Assembly (NCBI GenBank): GCA_964606765.1
Contig: CAZSIR010000022.1
Span: 1-27,789 of the forward strand
Direction: 5' to 3'
Length of the DNA: 27,789 nt
Source of the DNA: Ga0077527 sp964606765
Lineage (GTDB): Bacteria; Pseudomonadota; Gammaproteobacteria; Burkholderiales; SG8-41
Shown here: positions 7,373-15,390 of the stretch, in pieces
How the letters are laid out: each line of letters starts with the position of its first letter
Numbering within the stretch: position 1 is the stretch's first letter
Made by a program: the position numbers and the translations under genes
The notes under the pieces: generated by a model
Databases searched by the model: none
Told to the model about the DNA's origin: nothing
The model's input: only the letters and a program-made list of their open reading frames with translations

Positions 7373-8491
7373 TCAATAGGCGCTGCGGGGTCTGCGGGCC
7401 GGCAGCAGGCACAGGGTGAACAGCATGGCGAGAAAGGGCCAGAGGTCGGACAAGGCCCGCGTCATGCTGGCGAAACTGAGTATGTGGCTGGCGCGGCCCT
7501 GCAGCAGGTAGGTGGGCGCAGGCCGGTAGGGATTTTCCGGGATGACATTGACGAGGAACACCGCGCCGGCGAGGGTCAGCAGGGCGAACAGGATGCGGCT
7601 CCGATACGGCAGCCGCGTCAGCAGCAGCAGCAAAGCCATTCCGGCGGCGATCCCCATGCCGACTCCCGGCGTCAGCCAGCCCCAGGGATTGGCGGCCTGC
7701 AGAATCAGCAGCGCGGCAACGGCTTTCAGCGCAGCGGCCCCCGCCAGCAGCAGCGCCAGCGCCCGCCAGTAGCCCGCACCCGTGCCGCGTGCGGCAATCG
7801 CAAGCAAGAGGCCGAGGCCGGCGACATTGAGCATCACCACGCCGGCTTCAGCCGTCAGATACGCGGCCGGCGTATGGGCAAACAGTCCGGCGAGTTGCAG
7901 GCTGCTGCGCAGGTCGCCGTTGCCGAAAACGATCAGCGGGGCATGCAGCTGGGTCATCAGCCACAGTCCTGCGAGGATCAGCGCGGCATCGCCGCGCACG
8001 CCATCCAGAAACCAGCGGTCGCGCAGCCGCGCGAGATATTGACCGATGCGTTGCTGCGGTGAGAACAGGGGTGCGATCAGCGCGCCGACTGCGCCGCCGA
8101 AACTGTTGACCAGCAGATCGACGTTGGAAGCGATGCGCGCCGGCAGATACTGCTGCGCGGTTTCCAGCGTCAGACTGAGCAGGGCGCAGGCGATTGCGGA
8201 CAGCGCCGCGGCGGCGGCGGTGCTTTTGCGCGAACTCCAGGACAGGGCGAGCAGGAATCCCAGCGGAACATAGGCTGCAAAATTGAACAGGATGTCGTCG
8301 ACCGTGATCCAGCGTGGCCAGGGCTCGAACAGGAAATCAACGAACTTGCCGGGCATTGCGCGCCAGTCGATGAAAGGCTGCAGGCTGGCATAGATGATGA
8401 CCAGAATGTAAGCTAGCGCCGCCATTCCGGCCAGACGCAGACTGCGCGGTGCGGCTGATGAATGGGAACCTGCTGGATAATCCGGCAACAT
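7373..8491 (-). CDS. VanZ-like domain membrane protein
   Basis: A 372-residue polytopic protein with perhaps nine or ten membrane segments. The N-terminal half carries the VanZ-like features YASLQPFIDWR, DDILFNFAAYVPLGFLLAL, LSLTLETAQQYLPAR and NSFGGAVGAL. VanZ gives low-level teicoplanin resistance in enterococci, but proteobacterial members are of unknown role. The C-terminal half is extra hydrophobic sequence that I do not recognise. ATG 8491 is used; it faces the DHH gene's start codon across two bases, and no good Shine-Dalgarno precedes it. Met23 at 8425 is an alternative start. Confidence 0.75.
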   Translation of the reverse strand: MLPDYPAGSHSSAAPRSLRLAGMAALAYILVIIYASLQPFIDWRAMPGKFVDFLFEPWPRWITVDDILFNFAAYVPLGFLLALSWSSRKSTAAAAALSAIACALLSLTLETAQQYLPARIASNVDLLVNSFGGAVGALIAPLFSPQQRIGQYLARLRDRWFLDGVRGDAALILAGLWLMTQLHAPLIVFGNGDLRSSLQLAGLFAHTPAAYLTAEAGVVMLNVAGLGLLLAIAARGTGAGYWRALALLLAGAAALKAVAALLILQAANPWGWLTPGVGMGIAAGMALLLLLTRLPYRSRILFALLTLAGAVFLVNVIPENPYRPAPTYLLQGRASHILSFASMTRALSDLWPFLAMLFTLCLLPARRPRSAY

Positions 8492-8493
8492 CC

Positions 8494-9450
8494 ATGAAAT
8501 TTTACGACATCTTCAACGGCGACGCCGATGGCATCTGTGCGCTGCATCAGTTGCGGCTGGCGCAACCGCGCGCGGCGGAACTGGTGACGGGCGCCAAGCG
8601 TGACATCGCGCTGGTCGAAAGGGTTGCCGCCGGGCCGGGGGATCAACTCACCGTGCTCGATATTTCGTTGCGCAGCAACGCGGATGCCGTGCAGCGCGCG
8701 CTGGCCGGCGGCGCACGGCTTGTTTATTTTGATCACCACGCCGGCGGCGACATCCCGCAGCATCCGCATTTCGAGGCGCACATCGACACCGCGCCCGATG
8801 TCTGCACCAGCCTGCTGGTCGACCGCCACCTGGCCGGCAAACACCGGCTGTGGGCCGTGGTCGCCGCCTTTGGCGACAATCTGGTGGAGTCCGCGGTGCG
8901 TGCCGCGCAACCCTTGCAGCTGGATCACACCGAACTCGCGCGCCTGCATGAGCTGGGCGAAGCGCTCAACTACAACGCCTACGGCGAAAGCATTGACGAC
9001 CTGCATTACCATCCGGCGGATCTGTATCGCGCCATCGCGCCGTACCAGGATCCGCGGCATTTCATTTTTGATGAACCGGTGTTTGAAGTGCTGAAACAGG
9101 CCGGCGCCGAAGACCTGGCGCGCGCCGAGGATCTGCGTGCCGAGTTTGCGACTGAGGCTGCCGCGCTGTACATCCTGCCTGATGCTGCATGGAGCCGGCG
9201 CGTCAATGGCGTGTTCAGCAACCGTCTCGCGCAGGGCGCGCCGCAACGTGCGCATGCGGTGCTGGTGACCCGGACGGATGGCTCCTTTGCCGTCAGTGTG
9301 CGCGCACCGCGCAACAGGCCGCTGGGCGCGGATGTGCTGTGCCGGGCGTTTGCCACCGGCGGCGGGCGCCAGGCCGCTGCAGGCATCAACCGCCTGCCGG
9401 CGCAGGAACTGCAGGCGTTCATCGCTGCTTTCCGCGACGCTTACAAATAA
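8494..9450 (+). CDS. DHH-family phosphoesterase
   Basis: A 318-residue predicted manganese-dependent phosphoesterase related to NrnA/RecJ. Metal-ligand motifs are FNGDADGIC (Asp10, Asp12), VLDIS (Asp56) and FDHHAGG (DHH at 80-82). The C-terminal DHHA1-like end has GGGRQAAAGIN, where classical members have GGGH. Substrate is unknown; short oligonucleotides or a dinucleotide are family-based guesses. ATG 8494 gives the canonical start MKFYDIFNGD; an in-frame start at 8449 would lie within the divergent VanZ gene. The stop codon TAA is part of an AT-rich repeat. Confidence 0.86.
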   Translation: MKFYDIFNGDADGICALHQLRLAQPRAAELVTGAKRDIALVERVAAGPGDQLTVLDISLRSNADAVQRALAGGARLVYFDHHAGGDIPQHPHFEAHIDTAPDVCTSLLVDRHLAGKHRLWAVVAAFGDNLVESAVRAAQPLQLDHTELARLHELGEALNYNAYGESIDDLHYHPADLYRAIAPYQDPRHFIFDEPVFEVLKQAGAEDLARAEDLRAEFATEAAALYILPDAAWSRRVNGVFSNRLAQGAPQRAHAVLVTRTDGSFAVSVRAPRNRPLGADVLCRAFATGGGRQAAAGINRLPAQELQAFIAAFRDAYK

Positions 9451-9472
9451 TTCAATTAAATCAAATACTTAA
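9446..9472 (+). repeat. AT-rich dispersed repeat, copy B, between convergent genes
   Basis: AATAATTCAATTAAATCAAA followed by TACTTAAG. It contains the TAA stop of the DHH gene (9448-9450) and, in CTTAAG, the stop of the convergent membrane-protein gene (9469-9471). It aligns with copy A (2543-2571, minus strand) over about 24 positions with few mismatches and with copy C (14574-14603). Confidence 0.5.
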
Positions 9473-10011
9473 GAGTTATTTCCGGCGGGCGTCGGATCTG
9501 CGCGCAGCAAATCCATTTCAATCAGGGCGAAGGCGGCAATCCACAAAAGCGCGTCATAGCCCTCGAACCACTCGCCGCGTGCGAGCCAGACCAGCGCCAG
9601 TACGGCCAGCGCGGCATACAGGCCCAGTGACGCAGCGGCGTGGAATCTGCGGTGGCGGTCGACCAGCGCGGGCGCGCGCAACTGCAGTTCGAGCACGGCG
9701 ACGACGCCGATCCACAGCCATGCATTGCCGGCGTCCAGCCACTCCTGCTCGCGGATGAAACTGAACGCGGCGATGGCGACCCCGGCGGCGGCAATCAGGC
9801 GCAAGGCATCCAGGGCAATTGCATTGCGGCGGATGCGCGTCCAGCGCGGATGACGGGTTTCGATTTCAAACAGCACCAGCAGCGCAAACCAGGCGAATGC
9901 ATCCAGACTTTCGGAAAAACGCCCGCCGGCGGCATAGACGCCGGCATTGACAGCGAGCAGCGCGAATATGGCCGGCTTGATGACTGCGCTGCGCGTCGTC
10001 CGCGACGCCAA
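9469..10011 (-). CDS. Hypothetical small integral membrane protein next to a symporter
   Basis: A 180-residue protein of unrecognised family with about five or six hydrophobic segments (for example IFALLAVNAGVYAAGG, FAWFALLVLFEIE, LWIGVVAVLELQL, LYAALAVLALVWLARG). Pairs such as ALLVLFEIETRHPRW and AVLELQLRAP hint at an internal repeat of membrane segments each followed by an acidic-basic loop. It starts three bases after the stop of the sodium:solute symporter gene, so the two are almost certainly co-translated, and a role as partner or accessory of the transporter is possible. Function unknown. Confidence 0.72.
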   Translation of the reverse strand: MASRTTRSAVIKPAIFALLAVNAGVYAAGGRFSESLDAFAWFALLVLFEIETRHPRWTRIRRNAIALDALRLIAAAGVAIAAFSFIREQEWLDAGNAWLWIGVVAVLELQLRAPALVDRHRRFHAAASLGLYAALAVLALVWLARGEWFEGYDALLWIAAFALIEMDLLRADPTPAGNNS

Positions 10012-10014
10012 GGC

Positions 10015-11448
10015 TCAGGAAATCCCGGCGTGCCGGCGTTGCGGGGCGCCGTAATGCTGGGGCAGCAGCGAGCCGGCGATCATTCCGCAGACGCTGACCA
10101 GAAATCCGATGAACTGCGGCGGCCACAGGCCGTCGACCGCAGCGAACTCCAGCGCGATCCAGCTGGCCAGTCCGCCGACGATGGCGCAAACGGCGCCCTG
10201 GGTCGTGGCGCGTTTCCAGTACAGTCCCGCGGCCAGCGGCACAAAGGCGGCGACCAGGGTCACCTTGTAGGCATTTTCAACCATGCCGTGGATGGACTCG
10301 TTGGTGAAGACCGCATACAGGGTTACCAGCACGGTGAAACACACGACGACCACGCGGTTCATCCACAGAAACTGATGGTCGCTCAGACGGCCGAACAAAC
10401 CCTTCAGCACGTTCTCCGAAATGGTCACCGAGGGCGCGAGCAGGGTGCCGCTGGCGGTGCTCATGATCACCGACAGCAATGCGCCGAAAAAGATGATCTG
10501 CGCAGGCAGCGGCAGGTGGTCGAAAATCAGTGAAGGCAGGATGCGCTGCGGGTCGCTGTCGATCAGGCTGGCGGCTGTTTTCGGATCGATCAGCGTTGCC
10601 GCGTAGACCAGGAAGAGCGGCACGAAGGCAAACAGGAAATAGGCGGAACCGCCGAGCACGGAGCCCCAGACCGCGGTTTTCTCGTTGCGGGAAGCGTTCA
10701 TGCGCTGGAATACGTCCTGCTGCGGAATCGAGCCGAAGCCCATGGTGATCAGCGCCGCGGTAAAAGCCACGACATCGGCCACATTGAGCCGCGGCAGGAA
10801 TTCGAATTTGTTGCTGCTTGCCGCATGGTTGATGACAGTCGCGGCGCCGCCGGCCATGCCGGCCACCAGCCAGGCGATATAGAGCAGCCCCAGCACGATG
10901 ATGATCATCTGCACGAAGGTTGTGACTGCAACGGACCACATGCCGCCGAACAGCGTGTAGACCAGCACGACGCTGGCGCCGATGATCATGCCCAGGGCCG
11001 GCGATATGGCGCCCTGCGACAATACATTGAAGACCAGGCCGAGCGCGGTGATCTGTGCGGAAACCCAGCCGAGGTAGGACAGTGCGATGCAGATGCTGGT
11101 GGCGAGTTCCACCGGGCGGTTGTAGCGCTGGCGGTAGAAGTCACCGATCGTCAGCAGGTTCATCCGGTACAGCGGGCGCGCAAAAAACAACCCGAACAGG
11201 ATCAGGCACAGGGATGCGCCGAAGGGGTCAGACACCAGGCCGCCCATGCCTTCCTTGACGAAGGTGGCTGAAATGCCAAGCACGGTTTCGGCGCCGAACC
11301 AGGTGGCAAACACCGCGGCAAAGACGACATAGATCGGCAGGTGGCGACCGGCAGTGATGTAGTCGCGGGCGCTGTGTACCCGGGTTGCGGCGATCAGGCC
11401 AATGGCAATGGATGCCGCAAGATAGGCAATGACAAACCACAACAGCAT
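10015..11448 (-). CDS. Sodium:solute symporter (SSS family)
   Basis: A 477-residue inner-membrane transporter with about 13 predicted membrane segments, the normal size for the SSS family. Family features include SARDYITAGRHLP, FATWFGAETVLGISATFVKEG, ITMGFGSIPQQDVFQRMNAS and ALLSVIMSTASGTLLAPS. It uses the sodium gradient to import a small solute; the substrate cannot be told from sequence. The start ATG 11448 is preceded by AAGGGAG seven bases upstream. It lies 46 bases after ubiB and is followed at once by the 180-residue membrane protein. Confidence 0.9.
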   Translation of the reverse strand: MLLWFVIAYLAASIAIGLIAATRVHSARDYITAGRHLPIYVVFAAVFATWFGAETVLGISATFVKEGMGGLVSDPFGASLCLILFGLFFARPLYRMNLLTIGDFYRQRYNRPVELATSICIALSYLGWVSAQITALGLVFNVLSQGAISPALGMIIGASVVLVYTLFGGMWSVAVTTFVQMIIIVLGLLYIAWLVAGMAGGAATVINHAASSNKFEFLPRLNVADVVAFTAALITMGFGSIPQQDVFQRMNASRNEKTAVWGSVLGGSAYFLFAFVPLFLVYAATLIDPKTAASLIDSDPQRILPSLIFDHLPLPAQIIFFGALLSVIMSTASGTLLAPSVTISENVLKGLFGRLSDHQFLWMNRVVVVCFTVLVTLYAVFTNESIHGMVENAYKVTLVAAFVPLAAGLYWKRATTQGAVCAIVGGLASWIALEFAAVDGLWPPQFIGFLVSVCGMIAGSLLPQHYGAPQRRHAGIS

Positions 11449-11494
11449 GACAAGGCTCCCTTTCCGGAGGGAATTATAGCTGCGACCCCGCGGC

Positions 11495-13000
11495 TTACGA
11501 CAGCTGCTGCAGGGCGATCAGGACGATCATCAGCGCGGCGATGGCCGCCAGCAGCCAGCCGTTGCGCCGCTGCAGGCGCAGCAGCTCTGCGGCCTGTTCG
11601 CGCAGGGCGGTGTCACGGTCCTGTGTCAGGTAGCGCTGCACCAGCCGCGGCAGTTGCGGCAGCAGTTCGCTCCAGAACGGCAGTTCGTCGCTGACGCGGC
11701 GCACGAGCCCGCGCCAGCCGACCTGTTCCGACATCCAGCGTTCAAGAAAGGGTTTGGCGGTGCTCCACAAGTCCAGATCCGGGTCGAGGTCGCGGCCGAG
11801 GCCCTCGATATTGAGCAGCGTTTTCTGCAGCATGACCAGCTGCGGCTGGATTTCAATGTTGAAGCGGCGCGAGGTCTGGAACAGGCGCAACAGCACCTTG
11901 CCGAAGGAGATTTCCTTCAGCGGCTTGTCGAAAATCGGCTCGCAGACGGCGCGGATCGCGGTTTCGAATTCTTCGACGCGGGTGCCTGGCGGCGCCCAGC
12001 CGGATTCGACATGGGCTTCGGCGACGCGGCGGTAGTCGCGGCGGAAAAAGGCAATGAAATTGCGCGCCAGGTAATGCTTGTCGACGTCCGTCAACGTGCC
12101 CATGATGCCGAAATCCAGCGCGACATACTGGCCTTCGGGCGTGACCAGGATGTTGCCCGGGTGCATGTCGGCATGGAAAAAACCGTCACGGAAGACCTGG
12201 GTGAAGAAGATTTCGACGCCAGCGCGCGCCAGCCGCGGGATGTCCACGCCCTGCGCCCGCAGTTCATTCACCGCCGATACCGGCGTGCCGTGCATGCGCT
12301 GCATGACCATGACCCGCGTTGAGCAGTAATCCCAGTGCACTTCGGGCACTGCGAGCAGCGGTGAATCAAGGAAATTGCGCCGCAGCTGGTTGGCGTTGGC
12401 CGCTTCGCGCATCAGGTCCAGCTCATCTTCGAGATGGCGCGCGAATTCCGCCACGACTTCACGCGGTTTCAGCCGTTTGCCGTCAGCCCAGAGCCGCTCC
12501 AGCAGGGCGGCGCCGGCATCGAGCAGCGCGACATCCTTGGCGATCACCGTTGCGATGCCGGGACGGAGGATCTTGACGGCGGCATCCCGGCCGTCGTGGA
12601 GCACGGCAAAATGCACCTGCGCCACGGACGCGCTGGCCACCGGCTCGGTTTCAAAATGGCGGAATACTTCGGACGCCGGCCTGCCGTAAACTTCATGCAG
12701 GATGCCCAGGGCTTCCGCGCCGGGGAACGGCGGCACGCGATCCTGCAGCTTTGCGAGTTCTTCGGCAATGTCGGGCGCGATCAGATCGCGGCGGGTGGAC
12801 AGCACCTGGCCGAACTTGACGAAGATCGGGCCCAGTCTTTCCAGCGCGCGGCGCAGGCGCACGGCGCGCGGTTCCGACAGGTCGGGCCTGAACGGCAGTG
12901 CGCGCAGAAAACGGCGGGCGCGCGTTTCTTCAGGCAGGAATTCGTCAAGCCCGAAACGGAATGCAACGCGGAGGATTTTCAGCAGGCGGAGGATACTCAC
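11495..13000 (-). CDS. ubiB: UbiB, ubiquinone biosynthesis kinase-like protein
   Basis: A 501-residue atypical protein kinase-like ATPase of the UbiB/ABC1/ADCK family, needed for ubiquinone synthesis and thought to help extract lipid intermediates from the membrane. Visible are the KxGQ motif (FVKFGQVLSTRRDL), the Ala/Ser loop SASVAQVHFAV, the lysine in AAVKILRPG, the HADMHPGN catalytic loop and DFGIMG. A C-terminal hydrophobic segment (LLAAIAALMIVLIALQQ) anchors it; the protein is somewhat shorter than E. coli UbiB. The start is GTG 13000, since an in-frame TAG lies 12 bases upstream. It follows ubiJ by 54 bases. Confidence 0.94.
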   Translation of the reverse strand: MSILRLLKILRVAFRFGLDEFLPEETRARRFLRALPFRPDLSEPRAVRLRRALERLGPIFVKFGQVLSTRRDLIAPDIAEELAKLQDRVPPFPGAEALGILHEVYGRPASEVFRHFETEPVASASVAQVHFAVLHDGRDAAVKILRPGIATVIAKDVALLDAGAALLERLWADGKRLKPREVVAEFARHLEDELDLMREAANANQLRRNFLDSPLLAVPEVHWDYCSTRVMVMQRMHGTPVSAVNELRAQGVDIPRLARAGVEIFFTQVFRDGFFHADMHPGNILVTPEGQYVALDFGIMGTLTDVDKHYLARNFIAFFRRDYRRVAEAHVESGWAPPGTRVEEFETAIRAVCEPIFDKPLKEISFGKVLLRLFQTSRRFNIEIQPQLVMLQKTLLNIEGLGRDLDPDLDLWSTAKPFLERWMSEQVGWRGLVRRVSDELPFWSELLPQLPRLVQRYLTQDRDTALREQAAELLRLQRRNGWLLAAIAALMIVLIALQQLS

Positions 13001-13054
13001 CCGCGCATTCTAACCGGCCATCTCGCCGCGCGAAATTGCGCCCACGGGCGCGGC

Positions 13055-13627
13055 TCAGCGCCGGCTCAGGCGTTCGATGCGCTTTTCGAGGCGTGCGCTG
13101 TCATCGCGCAGCCGGTCGACTTCGGCATTGAAGCGGGCGACATCGCCTTTTGCCGCAATCAGCGGCTGTTCTTCGGTCCAGTATTCGGCAAAGGAATGCG
13201 CGAGATTGTCGCCACCGGACTGCGCCCAGCGCTGCAGCGCGCGGCCGGACTCGGTGATACGGTGGGCGGCGACATCACCGATCACCTTGGACAGGTCTTC
13301 CTCGGCATCCCAGCGCAGATGCTGCCACAGATGATGGATGGTGCCGGCGAACGCGGTATCGCCGTCGATGATCACATCGCGCCAGACAGAGGCATCGCGG
13401 GCCGCGACGCGCAGCAGCAGGCCGGGTGTGAGGGTCAGGGTCAGCGCGGATGTCTCGCCCGGGGCCGCCGCCGAAACTTCGCCGCTGTCGAGCACGGTGA
13501 GGCGGTTTTCAAACGGCAGGCAGCGAAAGCAGACGGTTCTGCCGGCGTGGGGCCGCAGCGCCTCGCGCGCCCAGGCATTGGAGCGCAGCAGGTGATTGAG
13601 CGGCGCGGCGGCGAGGACGTCAAACAT
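13055..13627 (-). CDS. ubiJ: UbiJ, SCP2-domain ubiquinone biosynthesis accessory factor
   Basis: A 190-residue soluble protein with an N-terminal SCP2 lipid-binding domain (opening LNHLLRSNAWAREALRPHAG, then the TIHHLWQHLRWDAEEDLSKVIGD region) and a C-terminal coiled coil (FNAEVDRLRDDSARLEKRIE). In E. coli, UbiJ with UbiK scaffolds the soluble Ubi metabolon and binds ubiquinone intermediates. Length and domain order fit, and the gene lies between ubiE and ubiB as in many proteobacteria, although a Tim44-like gene intervenes here. ATG 13627 gives the typical N-terminus. Confidence 0.88.
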   Translation of the reverse strand: MFDVLAAAPLNHLLRSNAWAREALRPHAGRTVCFRCLPFENRLTVLDSGEVSAAAPGETSALTLTLTPGLLLRVAARDASVWRDVIIDGDTAFAGTIHHLWQHLRWDAEEDLSKVIGDVAAHRITESGRALQRWAQSGGDNLAHSFAEYWTEEQPLIAAKGDVARFNAEVDRLRDDSARLEKRIERLSRR

Positions 13628-13663
13628 GAATGATGCCTTGCCCGCAGGCCCGCCGCTGCGTGA

Positions 13664-14509
13664 TCAGGCCTGCTGGATTCCCGATACCAGCCAGCCGGTG
13701 TTGCCGCGCACCGGTTTTTCCAGATGCCAGATTTCGGCGAAGGCCTGCGGCTCGGCGGCGCCGTCTTCGCGGATCAGGCCGGAGAAATGTACGCTGACGA
13801 TGTAGAGCAGACCTTCGGTGGCGACATCGAGTATTTCGGATTCCAGCGTGACCACATCGGTCCTGCCTGGTGCCGCGCCTTCGCGTTGCCACTCATCCTG
13901 CACCGCGGCGAGCACATCGGGTGTCAGGAAATCAGCCAGTGCGGAATGATCACGGGCATCGCTGGCCTCCTGCAGGCGCACAAAATTCAGTCGCGCATGG
14001 CGCAGGAATTCGGCGGCGTTGAAATCCGCGGGCCAGCGGCTGCCGGCTGCCGCGGTGGCCGCGGCCAGTGAATGGGCGGCCGCGCTGCCGCCGGGCATGG
14101 CGGAGGGCGCCGGCTGTCCGTTGCCGGCGTATTGCAGCGGGGAGCGCGCGGTACCGCCGCGCAGCATGCGAAAAACCATCACGGCGACGGCGGCCAGTGC
14201 CGCCATCAGCAGCAGTCCGGCCAGTACGCCGGCAAAGCCGTTGTTCATGAACAGCGACATCAGTCCGGCGCCGAGCGCGAGACCCGCGAGCGGTCCCAGC
14301 CATTTATTGCCGGTGTTTGCAGCGGCAGGTTGCGGCTGGGCGGGCGCGCCGGCAGCCTGTTGCTGCTGTTGTGCCGGGGGCTTGGGTTGCTGTTGCACGT
14401 TGCGCTGCATGCCGAAGCTTTTGCCGCCGCCCAGGCGCTTGGCTTCGACATCCACAGCGGCCAGCGTCATGCCGCAGGCGGCAAGCAATGCCATCAGAAA
14501 GGTTTTCAC
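13664..14509 (-). CDS. Tim44-like domain protein, secreted or membrane-anchored
   Basis: A 281-residue protein. It has a signal peptide-like N-terminus (MKTFLMALLAACGMTLAAVDVEA), a Gln/Pro/Ala-rich low-complexity linker (residues about 38-66), two hydrophobic segments (GPLAGLALGAGLMSLF and AGVLAGLLLMAALAAVAVMVF) and a C-terminal Tim44-like domain from about residue 160 (FNAAEFLRHARLNFVRLQEA, DFLTPDVLAAVQ, WHLEKP). Tim44 domains bind membranes and lipids; bacterial members have no settled role. The start is GTG 14509, strongly supported by GGAGG five bases upstream. It is set between ubiE and ubiJ, so a link to quinone handling is possible but inferred. Confidence 0.84.
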   Translation of the reverse strand: MKTFLMALLAACGMTLAAVDVEAKRLGGGKSFGMQRNVQQQPKPPAQQQQQAAGAPAQPQPAAANTGNKWLGPLAGLALGAGLMSLFMNNGFAGVLAGLLLMAALAAVAVMVFRMLRGGTARSPLQYAGNGQPAPSAMPGGSAAAHSLAAATAAAGSRWPADFNAAEFLRHARLNFVRLQEASDARDHSALADFLTPDVLAAVQDEWQREGAAPGRTDVVTLESEILDVATEGLLYIVSVHFSGLIREDGAAEPQAFAEIWHLEKPVRGNTGWLVSGIQQA

Positions 14510-14573
14510 GGTGTCCTCCGGTTAACGACGGTCCGGTGCATTATAGCGATGCGGACCTGCGGCAAGCATTAAG

Positions 14574-14603
14574 AATAATAATAAATAAAATCAAAAGCTT
14601 AAG
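14574..14603 (+). repeat. AT-rich dispersed repeat, copy C, downstream of ubiE
   Basis: AATAATAATAAATAAAATCA followed by AAAGCTTAAG, sharing the AAATCAAA core and the CTTAAG end with copy B. It lies in the 139-base gap between ubiE and the Tim44-like gene. The rest of that gap also holds a perfect 12-base palindrome, GATAGCGCTATC, at 14619-14630 and otherwise nothing I recognise. Confidence 0.45.
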
Positions 14604-14648
14604 GTGCGGTGTGAGGCCGATAGCGCTATCTGATCAAGGACTTGCCGC

Positions 14649-15383
14649 TCAGAAGCGAAAACCGCGGTGCAGGGCGACCACGCCTGCCGCCAGATTGAAA
14701 TATTCAACGCGTTCCAGCCCGGCATCCTGCATCATTTTTTTCAGGGTTTCCTGGTCGGGATGCATGCGTATGGATTCGGCCAGGTAACGGTAACTGTCCG
14801 CATCGTTGGTGACGAGTTTGCCGAGCCGCGGCAGCACCTGGAAGGAATAGGCGTCGTACAAAGGGGCCAATGGCTGCCAGACGCGCGAAAACTCCAGCAC
14901 CAGCAGCCGGCCGCCGGGGCGCAATACGCGATGCATCTCGGCAATCGCAGCATCCTTGTGCGTCATGTTGCGCAGGCCGAACGCGACGCAGACGCAGTCA
15001 AAGTGTGCAGCCGGAAACGGCAGTTTTTCCGCGTCACACTGGATGGCCGGCAGGATCATTCCGCTGTCGAGCAGCCGGTCGCGACCGTGGCGCAGCATCG
15101 GGCCGTTGATGTCGGTAATGACGACGGAACCGCGCGGGCCGGCGCGTTGCGCGAAAAGCCGGGTCAGGTCGCCGGTGCCGCCTGCGACATCGAGCACCCG
15201 GTCGCCGGGCCGCACCATGCTTTGCTCGACTGCAAAACGTTTCCACAGCCGGTGCAGACCCGCTGACATCAGGTCGTTCATCAGATCGTAGCGCGAGGCG
15301 ACCGAATCGAAGACCTCGGCGACTTTGCGCGCCTTTTCCTCCTCGGCGACTTTCTGAAACCCGAAATCGGTGGTTTTGCTCAC
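14649..15383 (-). CDS. ubiE: UbiE, ubiquinone/menaquinone C-methyltransferase
   Basis: A 244-residue SAM-dependent C-methyltransferase that methylates the demethyl-quinol ring in ubiquinone (and, where present, menaquinone) synthesis. Features: TTDFGFQKVAEEEKARKV and VFDSVASRYDLMNDLMSAG at the N-terminus, SAM motif VLDVAGGTGDLT, then FGLRNMTHKDAAIAEMHRVL, and the C-terminal FNLAAGVVALHRGFRF. The start is GTG 15383, seven bases after the DUF971 stop, with GAG six bases upstream; the same frame stays open much further upstream but overlaps the DUF971 gene. It leads the ubiE, Tim44-like, ubiJ, ubiB series. Confidence 0.95.
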   Translation of the reverse strand: MSKTTDFGFQKVAEEEKARKVAEVFDSVASRYDLMNDLMSAGLHRLWKRFAVEQSMVRPGDRVLDVAGGTGDLTRLFAQRAGPRGSVVITDINGPMLRHGRDRLLDSGMILPAIQCDAEKLPFPAAHFDCVCVAFGLRNMTHKDAAIAEMHRVLRPGGRLLVLEFSRVWQPLAPLYDAYSFQVLPRLGKLVTNDADSYRYLAESIRMHPDQETLKKMMQDAGLERVEYFNLAAGVVALHRGFRF

Positions 15384-15390
15384 GACGTGC

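Noticed and set aside
7055..8062. 335-codon plus-strand frame opposite the MazG and VanZ genes
   Set aside because: Gln/Arg/Gly-rich composition typical of antisense frames; it crosses two genes with clear family motifs.
12434..13633. 399-codon plus-strand frame across ubiB and ubiJ
   Set aside because: It spans two conserved genes on the other strand and has no recognisable protein features.
14619..14630. Perfect palindrome GATAGCGCTATC downstream of ubiE
   Set aside because: It could be an operator or simple hairpin, but it is a single 12-base copy at a gene end with no loop or T-run; too little to call.
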